From assembly GCF_029428875.1 (NCBI RefSeq), contig NZ_JAJSOO010000001.1:5793501-5857500 (forward strand): a DNA stretch of 64,000 nucleotides, written 5' to 3'. Shown here in pieces: positions 49,597 through 59,043 of this stretch. The DNA comes from Streptomyces sp. JH34. GTDB lineage: Bacteria; Actinomycetota; Actinomycetes; Streptomycetales; Streptomycetaceae. Both the position numbers and the translations under genes were made by a program. Under the pieces are notes generated by a model. The model was not told the origin of the DNA, searched no databases, and was given only the letters and a program-made list of their open reading frames with translations. Position 1 is the stretch's first letter. Each line of letters begins with the position of its first letter.

Positions 49597-52149
49597 GTGG
49601 GGCGCGGAGTGCCGGAACTCGTACTGGAATTGAATGGAAGGTCCTGGACGCTCGATCCGTCCAGGTCGTACACCCTCGGACGTGATCCGCAGGGCGACAT
49701 GACGATCGACGACGCCAGGGTGTCCTGGCGGCATGCCACGATCAGCTGGAACGGCCGCGGCTGGTCCATCGAGGACCACGGCAGCACCAACGGCACCTAT
49801 GTGCAGGGCCGGCGCGTCCAGCAGACGGAGATCGCCGCGGGAACGTCGGTCCACCTGGGCAACGCCACCGACGGACCCCGCCTGAACCTCACCGCGGCGG
49901 CCGGTGCGGGAGCGCCCGGCGTGAAGGCGGCGGGAGCCCAGCAGCCGCAGGGCGCGGCGGGCTGGCCCGCAGCCCCCGCTCAGCAGCAGGCCCCCGCGCA
50001 CCAGGCCCCCCAGCAGGCGGCCTGGCAGCAGACCCCGCAGATGCAGCAGCAGCCCCCGGTCCCGCACCAGCAGAACCGCGGCGGCGTGCCCGTAGCCGGT
50101 GCGCCCGGCGGTGCGGCGGGTGCTCCACCCGTCTACGGGGACCGCAGCCCGACCACGTTCCACCAGCTGGACCTCGGCCGTGTCATGCGCATCGGCCGTG
50201 CGCTGGAGAACGAGCTGGTCGTCTCCGACCTGCAGGTCTCACGTCTGCACGCCGAATTCCGGGCGACCCCCGACGGCCGGTTCGAGATCCGCGACCTCGG
50301 GTCCCACAACGGGACCTACGTCAACGGTCAGCCGCTCAGCAAGTCCGGCTCCGCGCTCATCGGCCCGAACGACATCGTCGGTGTCGGTCACTCGGCCTTC
50401 CGGCTGGTCGGGGACCGGCTGGAAGAGTTCGTCGACACCGGTGAGGTCTCCTTCTCCGCCCGCCACCTCACCGTGACGGTCGACGGCGGCAAGGACATCC
50501 TCAAGGACGTCTCCTTCGGCGTCCCGGAGAAGTCGCTGATCGCCGTCATCGGCCCCTCGGGCTCCGGCAAGTCCACCCTGCTCAAGGCGCTCACCGGCTA
50601 CCGGCCCGCCAACCAGGGAGACGTCCTCTACGACAACCGGAACCTGTACAAGCAGTTCGCCGAGCTGAGGCAGCGCATCGGTCTGGTCCCGCAGGACGAC
50701 ATCCTGCACAAGGAACTCACGGTCACCAGGGCTCTGCGGTACGCGGCCAAGCTGCGCTTCCCCGCGGACACCACCGAGGCCGAGCGCACCGCCCGGATCC
50801 ACGAGGTCCTCGCCGAGCTCAAGCTCGACATCCACAAGGACAAGAAGATCACCTCGCTCTCCGGAGGCCAGCGCAAGCGCGTCTCGGTCGCCCTGGAGCT
50901 GCTGACGAAGCCGTCGCTGATCTTCCTGGACGAGCCGACCTCGGGCCTCGACCCCGGCATGGACCGCGACGTCATGCAGCTGCTGCGCGGCCTCGCCGAC
51001 GACGGCCGCACGGTCCTGGTGGTCACGCACTCCGTGGCCGAGCTGGCCATCTGCGACAAGCTCCTGGTGATGGCGCCCGGCGGTTCCGTCGCCTACTTCG
51101 GTCCCCCCGAGGAGGCCCTGAACTTCTTCGGCTACACCAGCTGGGCCGACGTCTTCTCCGCGTTCGAGAACTACCGCGACTACGACTGGGCGGGCCGCTG
51201 GCGTGGTTCGCAGCACTACCAGATGTACGCAGCGGACATCGACGCGGTCGCCGCGCAGCCCGTACACATGCCTTCCGCCCAGCAGATCCGCCCGCCGAAG
51301 CCCTCGGGCTGGATGGCCCAGCTGTGGACGCTGATGCGCCGCTACGTCTCGGTGATCGCGTCCGACAAGGGGTTCCTGCTCCTGATGGTGCTGCTGCCGG
51401 CCGTGCTCGGCGTGGTGAGCGTGGTCATCCCCGCGGAGTTCGGTCTGGCGGAGCCCGATCCGCCCTCCCGGTTCAACGGCAAGGCCGGAACGATCATGCT
51501 GATCCTGGCGGTCGGCATGTGTTTCGCGGCCGCCGCCAACTCCGTACGAGAGCTGATCAAGGAACGGGTGATCTACGAGCGGGAGCGGGCCACCGGCCTG
51601 TCCCGGTCCGCCTATCTGCTGTCCAAGGTGATCGTCCTCGGAGTGATCACGGCCTTCCAGGGCGTGATCATCTGCGGGATCGGCTTCTCCACCCGCGAGC
51701 TGCCGGAGGAGGGCCTCTTCATGCCTCCCGCCGTGGAGATCTGCCTGTCGATCATCGTGCTCGGCTTCACCTCGATGATGTTCGGCCTGATGATCTCCGC
51801 GCTGGTGAAGACCGCCGAGAAGACGATGCCGCTGCTCGTCATGTTCGCCATCGTCCAGGTCGTCTTCACCGGTGTGCTCTTCCAGGTCTACGGTTCGCCG
51901 GGCCTGGAGCAGTTCGCCTGGCTGATGCCGTCGCGCTGGGCGGTGGCCGCGGCCGGCACGACGCTGGACCTCGCCCACCTCATGCCGCCGTGGGACCCGA
52001 AGAACCCGACCGACCTGGACCCGCTGTGGGAGCACTCGGCCGGCCAGTGGGGCATCGACATCACGGTGATGCTCTTCATGAGCGTCGTCCTGTTCGTCGC
52101 GGTCTCCCGGATGCTGCGACGCCATGAGCCCGAGGTCATGCGCAAGTAA
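49597..52149 (+). CDS. FHA-domain ABC transporter (ATPase fused to ABC-2 permease)
   Basis: About 850 aa from GTG 49597 (GGGGGA six bases before; GTG 49609 is an alternative). FHA1 at about 5-95 (TLGRDPQGDM, HGSTNGTYV), a Gln/Pro/Ala linker (about 105-180), FHA2 at about 185-280 (GSHNGTYVNGQ), ABC domain at about 290-520 (GPSGSGKSTLL, SLSGGQRKRVSVAL, IFLDEPTSGLD), and six C-terminal TMs. This layout equals mycobacterial Rv1747, controlled by Ser/Thr kinases through phosphothreonine binding to FHA. Substrate unknown; Rv1747 is linked to lipooligosaccharide export. Confidence 0.93.
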   Translation: MGRGVPELVLELNGRSWTLDPSRSYTLGRDPQGDMTIDDARVSWRHATISWNGRGWSIEDHGSTNGTYVQGRRVQQTEIAAGTSVHLGNATDGPRLNLTAAAGAGAPGVKAAGAQQPQGAAGWPAAPAQQQAPAHQAPQQAAWQQTPQMQQQPPVPHQQNRGGVPVAGAPGGAAGAPPVYGDRSPTTFHQLDLGRVMRIGRALENELVVSDLQVSRLHAEFRATPDGRFEIRDLGSHNGTYVNGQPLSKSGSALIGPNDIVGVGHSAFRLVGDRLEEFVDTGEVSFSARHLTVTVDGGKDILKDVSFGVPEKSLIAVIGPSGSGKSTLLKALTGYRPANQGDVLYDNRNLYKQFAELRQRIGLVPQDDILHKELTVTRALRYAAKLRFPADTTEAERTARIHEVLAELKLDIHKDKKITSLSGGQRKRVSVALELLTKPSLIFLDEPTSGLDPGMDRDVMQLLRGLADDGRTVLVVTHSVAELAICDKLLVMAPGGSVAYFGPPEEALNFFGYTSWADVFSAFENYRDYDWAGRWRGSQHYQMYAADIDAVAAQPVHMPSAQQIRPPKPSGWMAQLWTLMRRYVSVIASDKGFLLLMVLLPAVLGVVSVVIPAEFGLAEPDPPSRFNGKAGTIMLILAVGMCFAAAANSVRELIKERVIYERERATGLSRSAYLLSKVIVLGVITAFQGVIICGIGFSTRELPEEGLFMPPAVEICLSIIVLGFTSMMFGLMISALVKTAEKTMPLLVMFAIVQVVFTGVLFQVYGSPGLEQFAWLMPSRWAVAAAGTTLDLAHLMPPWDPKNPTDLDPLWEHSAGQWGIDITVMLFMSVVLFVAVSRMLRRHEPEVMRK

Positions 52150-52175
52150 CGGGACCGCGCCGGACCCGGAAACGC

Positions 52176-52211
52176 CCGAGGGCGGCAACCCCGTGGGGTG
52201 CCGCCCTTCGG
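52176..52211 (+). terminator. Terminator after the FHA-ABC gene
   Basis: CCGAGGGCGGCA... / ...TGCCGCCCTTCGG stem with one mismatch and a short G/C loop, 26 bases after the stop codon. Confidence 0.75.
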
Positions 52212-52282
52212 CATGTGCCGGCCGGTCACGCGACGCTGCGGACCGGCGGGCCCGTTGTGCCAGGCCTTGCTCGGTGCGTGGC

Positions 52283-53029
52283 TCAGTACGCGCTGTCGAC
52301 GTTGTCGATCGAGCCGTACTTGTCCGCGGCGTAGTTGGCGGCCGCGGTGATGTTGGCGACCGGGTCGTACTGGTCGTGCTTGGTGCCCTTGACGTGGTAG
52401 AAGTCGAAGGTCGGCTTGATGACCTGCAGCAGACCCTTCGAGGGGATGCCGTTGATCGCGTTGATGTCCCAGTTGTTGATGGCACGCGGGTTACCGCTGG
52501 ACTCACGGATGATGTTGCGGTGCAGGCCCTCGTACGTACCGGGGATCTTCTTCTCGTGCATGATCGACAGGGCCTCGCGGATCCAGCCGTCCAGGTTGTT
52601 CGCGAAGACCGGCTTGCGGTCGGCGGCACGGCTGGCCTTCTTGGCGGAACGCTTCTTCGCGTCGGCCTTGGCCTTCGCGGCGGCCTTGCTCTTGGCCTCT
52701 GCGACAGCTTTCGCCTTCGCCTCGGCCTTCGCGGCGGCCTTCTTCTTCGCGGCCTCCTCCTTGGCCTTGGCCGCGTCGACGGTCGTGGCGAGACGCTCGG
52801 CCGTCGTGTTCTGCGCCAGGCCGGTGGCCTTCAGGCTCTGCGTCTGCGAGCCGGTGTAGGCGACCGGCGCGGCGGCCGCGGCGGCCTGCGGCTCGGTGGA
52901 GGCCGACGCGTCGTCCGGGACGAGCGAGAAGGCGACAGCGGCGGCGGCCAGGGTCGAGACCCCCGCGACGGAGAGCTTCTGCGCCTTGTTCAGGCGACGG
53001 CTACGGCTGGAGATGCGGGACACGGACAT
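52283..53029 (-). CDS. Secreted transglycosylase (SLT) domain protein
   Basis: A 248-aa preprotein. Signal peptide (1 to about 48), then an Ala/Lys-rich coiled-coil (about 95-155, repeats of KAAAKAEAK type), then an SLT-like lysozyme domain (about 165-248): LDGWIREALSIMHEKKIPGT, catalytic Glu in IIRESSGNPRAINNWD and GIPSKGLLQVIKPTF. It cleaves peptidoglycan outside the cell. ATG 53029 with AGAGG nine bases upstream. The coiled-coil may tether it to the wall. Full length for this Streptomyces family. Confidence 0.9.
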   Translation of the reverse strand: MSVSRISSRSRRLNKAQKLSVAGVSTLAAAAVAFSLVPDDASASTEPQAAAAAAPVAYTGSQTQSLKATGLAQNTTAERLATTVDAAKAKEEAAKKKAAAKAEAKAKAVAEAKSKAAAKAKADAKKRSAKKASRAADRKPVFANNLDGWIREALSIMHEKKIPGTYEGLHRNIIRESSGNPRAINNWDINAINGIPSKGLLQVIKPTFDFYHVKGTKHDQYDPVANITAAANYAADKYGSIDNVDSAY

Positions 53030-53299
53030 ACAGTCGTACCTCTTCGAATAGCAGGGGTCCTCGGCGAGGACGCAGACGGAAGAGCCGGAGGCATCTCCGT
53101 CGGGGACAGCTGCAATTCTTAGCGCCAGCAAAATGGCCTGGCAAAGGTGTGACGTACGAAGCCGGGTAGTGGAAGGGGGTCTTGTTCATGCCTCCTTGTC
53201 CGGTTTGAACCTTGGCAACTTGCCCGTTTTGGGCAAACTATCCTTCTTCGTAAGTGACGTGGGCCCTATGCCTGGGCTCACATCGGAACCCCTTCCGAC
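53030..53299. other. Leader region of the transglycosylase gene
   Basis: About 270 bases with several short stems on the minus strand: GACGGA...TCCGTC, GTCCTCG-C-CGAGGAC, TTGCCC-GTTTT-GGGCAA (53220-53236) and TCGGAA-CCCC-TTCCGA (53283-53298). An AAGGAGG (minus, about 53197-53191) lies one base before an ATG, too close to serve it. I looked for the ydaO c-di-AMP riboswitch core seen at some Streptomyces wall-hydrolase genes and did not find it. Confidence 0.45.
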
Positions 53300-54391
53300 T
53301 CACGAATAGTTGCTACCGCGATGCGGAGCGTAAGGGGCTTTCCGGGCAGGGGGCAGCAGGAGGTGGGCGTCCCCGAACTCATGCCACAGGTACCGGTGGC
53401 CCAGCGCCTCGGCGTATCCCAGCCGCAGCGCCTCCCGCCCCGCCACCGCCTCCAGCATCAGCAGGTGCGAGGCCTCCGGCTCGTGCAGCCCGGTCAGCAG
53501 CCCGTCCACGACCTTCACCCCCCGCTGCGGCGTCACCACCAGGTCGGTCCAGCCCGCCGCGGCCCGCACCACCCCGTCCTCGCCGGCCGCCGACTCCAGC
53601 GCGCGCACCGCGGTCGTCCCCACGGCGATCACCCTGCCGCCGCCCGCCCGAGCCGCGTTGACCAGCCACGCCGTCGTGCGGGGCACCTCGAAGCGCTCCG
53701 GGTAGGGCGGCTCGTGCACCTCGGCCGAGGCCACACCCGTGTGCAGCGTCAGCGGCGCGAACTGCACCCCTCTGCTCACCAGCTCCGCCACCAGCCCCGC
53801 CGTGAACGGTCTCGCCGCACTCGGCATCTCCGCCGAGCCGCTCCCGTCGGGCGACGGCACGGCGAACACCGTCCGGTACGCCGACAGCGGCTGGTCCCGC
53901 TCCGTGTACGCGTACCGGATCGGCCGCCCGTGCCGCTCCAGCAGATCGGGCACATCCCGCGGAGCCCGCGCCCACCACAGCCTGGCCCCCTCGCCGGGCC
54001 CGAGCGGCTCCTCCAGGACCAGAGCGCCGCCGCCCGGGAGCCGGACCACCGCCCCCGCCGGGCCGCCGGGCCGCGGCCTGGTGGTCCCGTCCCCGGCCGG
54101 CCGGCGCAGCTCCACCGCCCACCGCCCGTCCTCGCCCCGGGTCGAGAAGTGCACGACGACACGCTCGCCGCCCAGCCGCGCGTTCACCGCGGCCGCCAGC
54201 GTCATCGACGTGTTGACCACCAGGACGTCACCGGGCCGGAGCTCCCCGGGCAGATCCCGGAAGGCCCGGTGCGAGACCGCGCGACCGCGCGAGACCAGCA
54301 GGCGTACGTCGTCGCGCCCCGAACCCCGCTGCTCGGCCGGGACCCGCGCCGAAAGCTCCGGAGGAACCCGCAGTGCGTCCAGCGCGGTCAT
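53300..54391 (-). CDS. queA: S-adenosylmethionine:tRNA ribosyltransferase-isomerase-like protein
   Basis: A 363-aa QueA-family protein. Landmarks include LPGELRPGDVLVVNTSMTLA (N-terminal), FAPLTLHTGVASAEVHEPPY, VGTTAVRALESAAG and the C-terminal LLMLEAVAGREALRLGYAEA. QueA converts preQ1-tRNA to epoxyqueuosine-tRNA using the ribosyl part of SAM. No tgt or other queuosine gene is in the window. It overlaps the SDR gene by four bases (ATGA) and is the second gene of that pair. Confidence 0.85.
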   Translation of the reverse strand: MTALDALRVPPELSARVPAEQRGSGRDDVRLLVSRGRAVSHRAFRDLPGELRPGDVLVVNTSMTLAAAVNARLGGERVVVHFSTRGEDGRWAVELRRPAGDGTTRPRPGGPAGAVVRLPGGGALVLEEPLGPGEGARLWWARAPRDVPDLLERHGRPIRYAYTERDQPLSAYRTVFAVPSPDGSGSAEMPSAARPFTAGLVAELVSRGVQFAPLTLHTGVASAEVHEPPYPERFEVPRTTAWLVNAARAGGGRVIAVGTTAVRALESAAGEDGVVRAAAGWTDLVVTPQRGVKVVDGLLTGLHEPEASHLLMLEAVAGREALRLGYAEALGHRYLWHEFGDAHLLLPPARKAPYAPHRGSNYS

Positions 54392-55101
54392 CGCCCCGCC
54401 CTCCGGCCCATGTCCAGCAGCGCGGACGCCGTGTACCTGCCACCGGGCGGGCGCAGCTCCAGCAGCCGCACGAAGGCGGGTGCCACGTCCTCCGGGCGCG
54501 GGCGGGGGCCGGTGTCGTCCGGGACGGCCGCCGTATAGAGGTCCGTCGCCATGTCACCCGGGTCGACCGCCCACACGCGCAGCCCCGGCTCCTCCGCCCC
54601 GAGCACCGCGGCCAGCTGGTCGAGCGCGGCCTTCGACGCCCCGTAACCGCCCCAGGTCCCGTACGGCTCGGTCGCCGCGTCCGAGCTCACCGTGACCACC
54701 GCCCCGGCCGCCGAGGCCCGCAACAGAGGCAGCGCCTCCTGCACGAGTCCGAGCGCCGCCACCACGTTCGTCTCCAGCGCCCGCCTCAGCCCCTCCAGGG
54801 GCAGCTCCTCCAGCCGCACGAGCGGTTCGGCGCCCAGAGCGCTCGCGTTGCTCACCAGGAGGTCGAGCCCGCCCAGCTCCCCGGCGGCCGCCACCAGGGC
54901 CTCGCGGTGCGACGGGTCCGTCACATCCCCGGCCACCGCCACGACACGGGCCCCGTGGCGCCCGCCCAGCTCCGCCGCGGTCGAGCGGAGCGCCTCCGCC
55001 GACCTGGCACCCAGCACCAGATCCCATCCTCGCCGTGCCAGAGCCGCGCCCAGCGCGCGCCCCAGCCCCTTCGTCCCACCCGTGACCACCGCGACCGGCA
55101 T
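54388..55101 (-). CDS. SDR family oxidoreductase upstream of queA
   Basis: About 237 aa from ATG 55101 (AAGGGGA eight to nine bases before; ATG 55110 adds three residues but has no room for a ribosome-binding site). TGGTKGLGRALGAALARRGW is the cofactor motif, LDLLVSNASALGA follows, and the active site is GTWGGYGASKAALDQLA (YxxxK). A classical SDR of unknown substrate, translationally coupled to queA; a functional link to tRNA modification is not established. Confidence 0.88.
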   Translation of the reverse strand: MPVAVVTGGTKGLGRALGAALARRGWDLVLGARSAEALRSTAAELGGRHGARVVAVAGDVTDPSHREALVAAAGELGGLDLLVSNASALGAEPLVRLEELPLEGLRRALETNVVAALGLVQEALPLLRASAAGAVVTVSSDAATEPYGTWGGYGASKAALDQLAAVLGAEEPGLRVWAVDPGDMATDLYTAAVPDDTGPRPRPEDVAPAFVRLLELRPPGGRYTASALLDMGRRAGR

Positions 55102-55272
55102 GAGAGCCATCCCCTTGAACCTCGTACGAGCTCCGACGCCCTCCAACCTAGGAATCCGCCGGGCCCCGCCGCCTCGTCCGCCGGCCGCAACGCCGCACGG
55201 CACTTCGGCCTAGGACCGAGGCCCCGTACGAGGGAGGCCCACAGCCCGATACGGCCCCCGCACCCCCGCCGG

Positions 55273-55278
55273 TACGGT
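55273..55278 (+). promoter_or_regulatory. -10 hexamer TACGGT six bases before the kinase ATG
   Basis: TACGGT-GACCAC-ATG with no Shine-Dalgarno sequence; predicts a leaderless transcript. Confidence 0.5.
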
Positions 55279-55284
55279 GACCAC

Positions 55285-56430
55285 ATGAGTCATCGCCCAC
55301 CGTCGGGCCTCGCCGCGGTCAGCGCCGCGCTGCTCGCCATGAACCGGCACCTGGAGATGAGGGACGTCCTCAAGACGATCGTCGCCTCGGCCCGGGAACT
55401 GCTCGACGCCGAGTACGCCGCCCTCGGCGTGCCGGACGACCACGGCGGCTTCGCCCAGTTCGTCGTCGACGGCGTCAGTGACGACCGGTGGAAGGCCATC
55501 GGACCGCTGCCCCGACAGCACGGCATCCTCGCCGCGATGCTCCACGAGGCGAAGCCCCAGCGCCTCGCCGACGTCCGCCAGGACCCCCGGTTCGAGGGGT
55601 GGCCGGACGCCCACCCCGACATGTCCGACTTCCTCGGCCTCCCGATCCAGGACGGCGACGAGACCATCGGCGCGCTCTTCCTCGCCAACAAGCGCTGCCC
55701 CAAGCCCACGGGCGGCTGCGGATTCACGCAGGAGGACGAGGAACTCCTGGAGGTCCTCGCCCAGCACGCGGCCATCGCCCTCACCAACGCCCGGCTCTAC
55801 GAACGCAGCCGTGAGCTGACCATCGCCGAGGAGCGCTCCCGGCTCGCCCACGAGCTGCACGACGCCGTCAGTCAGAAGCTCTTCTCGCTCCGGCTCACCG
55901 CCCAGGCCGCCGCGGCACTCGTCGACCGCGACCCGGCGCGCGCCAAGGGCGAGCTCCAGCAGGTCGCCGCCCTGGCCGGGGAGGCAGTGGACGAGCTGCG
56001 CGCGGCAGTCGTCGAGCTGCGCCCCGCGGCCCTGGACGAGGACGGTCTGGTCGCCACGCTCCGCACCCAGATCCAGGTCCTGGACCGGGCCCACAGCGCC
56101 CGGGTCACCTTCGGGAGCGCGGGTGTGCGGGCGCTGCCGTCCGCCCAGGAGGAGGCCATGCTCCGGGTCGCACAGGAAGCCCTGCACAACGCCCTGCGCC
56201 ACTCCGGAGCCGGGCAGGTCGACGTCAGCCTCGCCCGGCACACCTCCGCCACGGTGCTGCGGGTCACCGACGACGGCTGCGGCTTCGACCCGCACGTGGT
56301 CAGGCGCGCGGGCCGGCACCTGGGCCTCGTCTCCATGCGCCACCGGGCCGGCGGCGTCGGCGGCCGGCTCACCGTCGACTCGGAGCCCGGCAGGGGCACC
56401 ACGATCCAGATGGAGGTCCCCTGTGGCTGA
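55285..56430 (+). CDS. GAF-domain sensor histidine kinase (HisKA_3 type)
   Basis: A 381-aa cytoplasmic kinase without TM segments. GAF domain about 25-175 (LDAEYAALGVPDDHGGFAQF, FLGLPIQDGDETIGALFLAN). The dimerisation/phosphoacceptor motif is RLAHELHDAVSQKLFSLRL with the phospho-His, and the HATPase_c domain has VAQEALHNALRHSGA (N box) and VTDDGCGFDP (G1). Related to DevS/NarX-type kinases. It overlaps the response regulator gene by eight bases, so they form one two-component system. The two Cys in CPKPTGGCGF within GAF could be redox or metal sensing (speculative). Confidence 0.92.
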   Translation: MSHRPPSGLAAVSAALLAMNRHLEMRDVLKTIVASARELLDAEYAALGVPDDHGGFAQFVVDGVSDDRWKAIGPLPRQHGILAAMLHEAKPQRLADVRQDPRFEGWPDAHPDMSDFLGLPIQDGDETIGALFLANKRCPKPTGGCGFTQEDEELLEVLAQHAAIALTNARLYERSRELTIAEERSRLAHELHDAVSQKLFSLRLTAQAAAALVDRDPARAKGELQQVAALAGEAVDELRAAVVELRPAALDEDGLVATLRTQIQVLDRAHSARVTFGSAGVRALPSAQEEAMLRVAQEALHNALRHSGAGQVDVSLARHTSATVLRVTDDGCGFDPHVVRRAGRHLGLVSMRHRAGGVGGRLTVDSEPGRGTTIQMEVPCG

Positions 56431-57067
56431 CAAGGTCATCAAGGTGCTGCTGGTCGACGACCACCAGGTGGTCCGCCGGGGACTGCGCACGTTCCTCGAG
56501 ATCCAGGACGACATCGAGGTCGTCGGGGAGGCGTCGGACGGGGCCGAGGGCGTCGCCAGGACCGAGGAGCTGCGGCCCGACGTCGTCCTCATGGACATCA
56601 AGATGCCCGGTACGGACGGCATCGAGGCGCTGCGCAGGCTCAGGGCGCTTGACAACCCGGCCAGGGTGCTGATCGTCACCAGCTTCACCGAGCAGCGCAC
56701 CGTCGTGCCCGCGCTGCGGGCGGGGGCATCGGGCTACGTGTACAAGGACGTGGATCCGGACGCCCTGGCCGGCGCGATCCGCTCGGTCCACGCGGGTCAC
56801 GTCCTGCTCCAGCCGGAGGTCGCGGGGGCGCTGCTCGCCCAGGAGGACACGGGCGGCGGCACGGGCCGGGGGAGCACCCTCACCGAGCGGGAGCGGGAGG
56901 TGCTCGGTCTGATCGCCGACGGCCGCTCCAACCGTGAGATCGCCCGGGCGCTGATCCTGTCGGAGAAGACGGTGAAGACCCACGTCTCCAACATCCTGAT
57001 GAAGCTCGACCTGTCGGACAGGACCCAGGCCGCGCTCTGGGCGGTCAGGCACGGGGCGGCGGGCTGA
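56423..57067 (+). CDS. NarL/FixJ family response regulator
   Basis: A 214-aa regulator. Receiver domain with KVLLVDDHQVVRRGL (acidic pair), phosphoacceptor Asp in VVLMDIKMPGTDG, and Thr and Lys in IVTSFTEQ and GYVYKDVDP. C-terminal LuxR HTH: TEREREVLGLIADGRSNREI and SEKTVKTHVSNILMKLDL. GTG start lies eight bases inside the kinase gene. Target genes unknown. Confidence 0.93.
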   Translation: MADKVIKVLLVDDHQVVRRGLRTFLEIQDDIEVVGEASDGAEGVARTEELRPDVVLMDIKMPGTDGIEALRRLRALDNPARVLIVTSFTEQRTVVPALRAGASGYVYKDVDPDALAGAIRSVHAGHVLLQPEVAGALLAQEDTGGGTGRGSTLTEREREVLGLIADGRSNREIARALILSEKTVKTHVSNILMKLDLSDRTQAALWAVRHGAAG

Positions 57068-57238
57068 GGGGAGCCGCCGCGAGCCGCCGCCGGACCATCG
57101 GACGGTTCCACTCCGGTCCGGGAGTCATACCGTCGGGTGCACGCCACCCTTACGGCGCATCCTCCGCGGGGTGGCGCCCTCTCCATGCGTGCCGCGTGCC
57201 GCGTGCTTCGTGCGGCGGCCGGGGGGCGGGGGGCGGGG

Positions 57239-57270
57239 CCGTCGGCGGGACGGCACCGCCCCGCCGACGG
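57239..57270. terminator. Hairpin between response regulator and convergent gene
   Basis: An 11-bp stem CCGTCGGCGGG / CCCGCCGACGG with a 10-base loop, just beyond the stop of the minus-strand gene and about 170 bases after the regulator. Confidence 0.7.
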
Positions 57271-57277
57271 TCCGCGA

Positions 57278-58057
57278 TCAGCGGCCCCGCTCCTCCACGT
57301 ACGCGTTGTACGCCGCGACCTGCGCCCGCCTGGCCACCCGCTCCACCGGCCGCAGCGCCTCTCCCCGGGCCGCGATCTCGGACGCGCTCACCGCGCCGCC
57401 GTGCCCGTTCTCATGGGCCACCGACACCAGCAGCCCCACCCGCTGGGCCAGCTCCAGCACTCGCACCGCCCGCGGCGGATAGCCCGGGGCCAGCACCTCC
57501 CGCCCCCGCTCCGCCCGGGCCCGGTACGCGTCCACCGCGGCCTCCGCGACCGGGCCGGAGCCGGCGAGGTCCAGCCGCGACAGCACCGCCGTGGCATCCC
57601 GCAACGCCTCTGCGAGCTCCCGCTCCGCCTCACCCAGCGACGGCACGTCGGCGGGCGGTGCCTCCCGGACCGGCAGGCACCGCCAGACCACCTCCACGTG
57701 CAGATCCCCGGCGGGCCCCGCCTCGCTGACCTCCGGTACGAGCCCGTACGGCGCCCCGGACGTGACGACCGCCTCCTCCGCCTCCAGCGCCCGGGCGTTG
57801 AAGTCCGGCGGCCCGCTGAGCCCCAGCGGGTGACCCGGCACCGGCAGCGCGACCCGGAAACCCGTCGCACCCAGCCCCCTCAGCCGCCCGAGCGCCAGCG
57901 TGAGCCCCACGGGCCCCGTCTCACCCGGCAGCCCCTCGACCCGGTGCACCGCGTCCTCGCCGACGATCGCGAGCGCGGCGTCGTCCGGTGACACAAGTCC
58001 GGCCAAAAGCGCGTTTCCCCATGCGGCAAGCCGCCCTGAGCGTGGTTCCGAAAGCAT
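57278..58057 (-). CDS. Conserved hypothetical protein
   Basis: A 259-aa soluble protein I do not recognise. It has an N-terminal region (SGRLAAWGNALLAGLVSPDD) reminiscent of an alpha/beta substrate-binding start, a middle with RVALPVPGHPLGLSGPPDFN, and a helical C-terminus with RVGLLVSVAHENGHGGAVSA. Homologues occur across Streptomyces. ATG 58057 lies six bases after TAGGCT, so it is likely leaderless. Convergent with the two-component system. Confidence 0.78.
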   Translation of the reverse strand: MLSEPRSGRLAAWGNALLAGLVSPDDAALAIVGEDAVHRVEGLPGETGPVGLTLALGRLRGLGATGFRVALPVPGHPLGLSGPPDFNARALEAEEAVVTSGAPYGLVPEVSEAGPAGDLHVEVVWRCLPVREAPPADVPSLGEAERELAEALRDATAVLSRLDLAGSGPVAEAAVDAYRARAERGREVLAPGYPPRAVRVLELAQRVGLLVSVAHENGHGGAVSASEIAARGEALRPVERVARRAQVAAYNAYVEERGR

Positions 58058-58063
58058 GGGGAC

Positions 58064-58069
58064 AGCCTA
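58064..58069 (-). promoter_or_regulatory. -10 hexamer TAGGCT six bases before ATG 58057
   Basis: Minus-strand TAGGCT-GTCCCC-ATG; predicts a leaderless transcript. Confidence 0.5.
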
Positions 58070-58177
58070 GGGAACGGCCCCAGGGCCTGAGCACTCCTCG
58101 GGTGGCGTAGGTTTTCCCTGGGAGCTGTGCCCACAGGCACGCGACGATCTCGACACTGTATGGGGAGACAACGCGCC

Positions 58178-58978
<801 letters not shown>

Positions 58979-59031
58979 GCGCAGCACAGCCAACCTCCTC
59001 TGCGCACTGTCGTGGAAGGGGCCCGCGGTCC

Positions 59032-59037
59032 TACGAT
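59032..59037 (+). promoter_or_regulatory. -10 hexamer TACGAT six bases before the NfeD GTG
   Basis: TACGAT-GACCAG-GTG; predicts a leaderless transcript for the NfeD-SPFH operon. Confidence 0.5.
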
Positions 59038-59043
59038 GACCAG

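Noticed and set aside
53001..53189. 62-aa minus-strand ORF with AAGGAGG before its ATG
   Set aside because: The ribosome-binding sequence is one base from the ATG, too close to function; the frame runs into the transglycosylase gene in another frame and the product has no recognisable feature.
53030..53299. Possible ydaO (c-di-AMP) riboswitch before the transglycosylase gene
   Set aside because: Such switches precede some Streptomyces wall-hydrolase genes, but the conserved core and the typical 3' segment are not found; only short unrelated hairpins are present.
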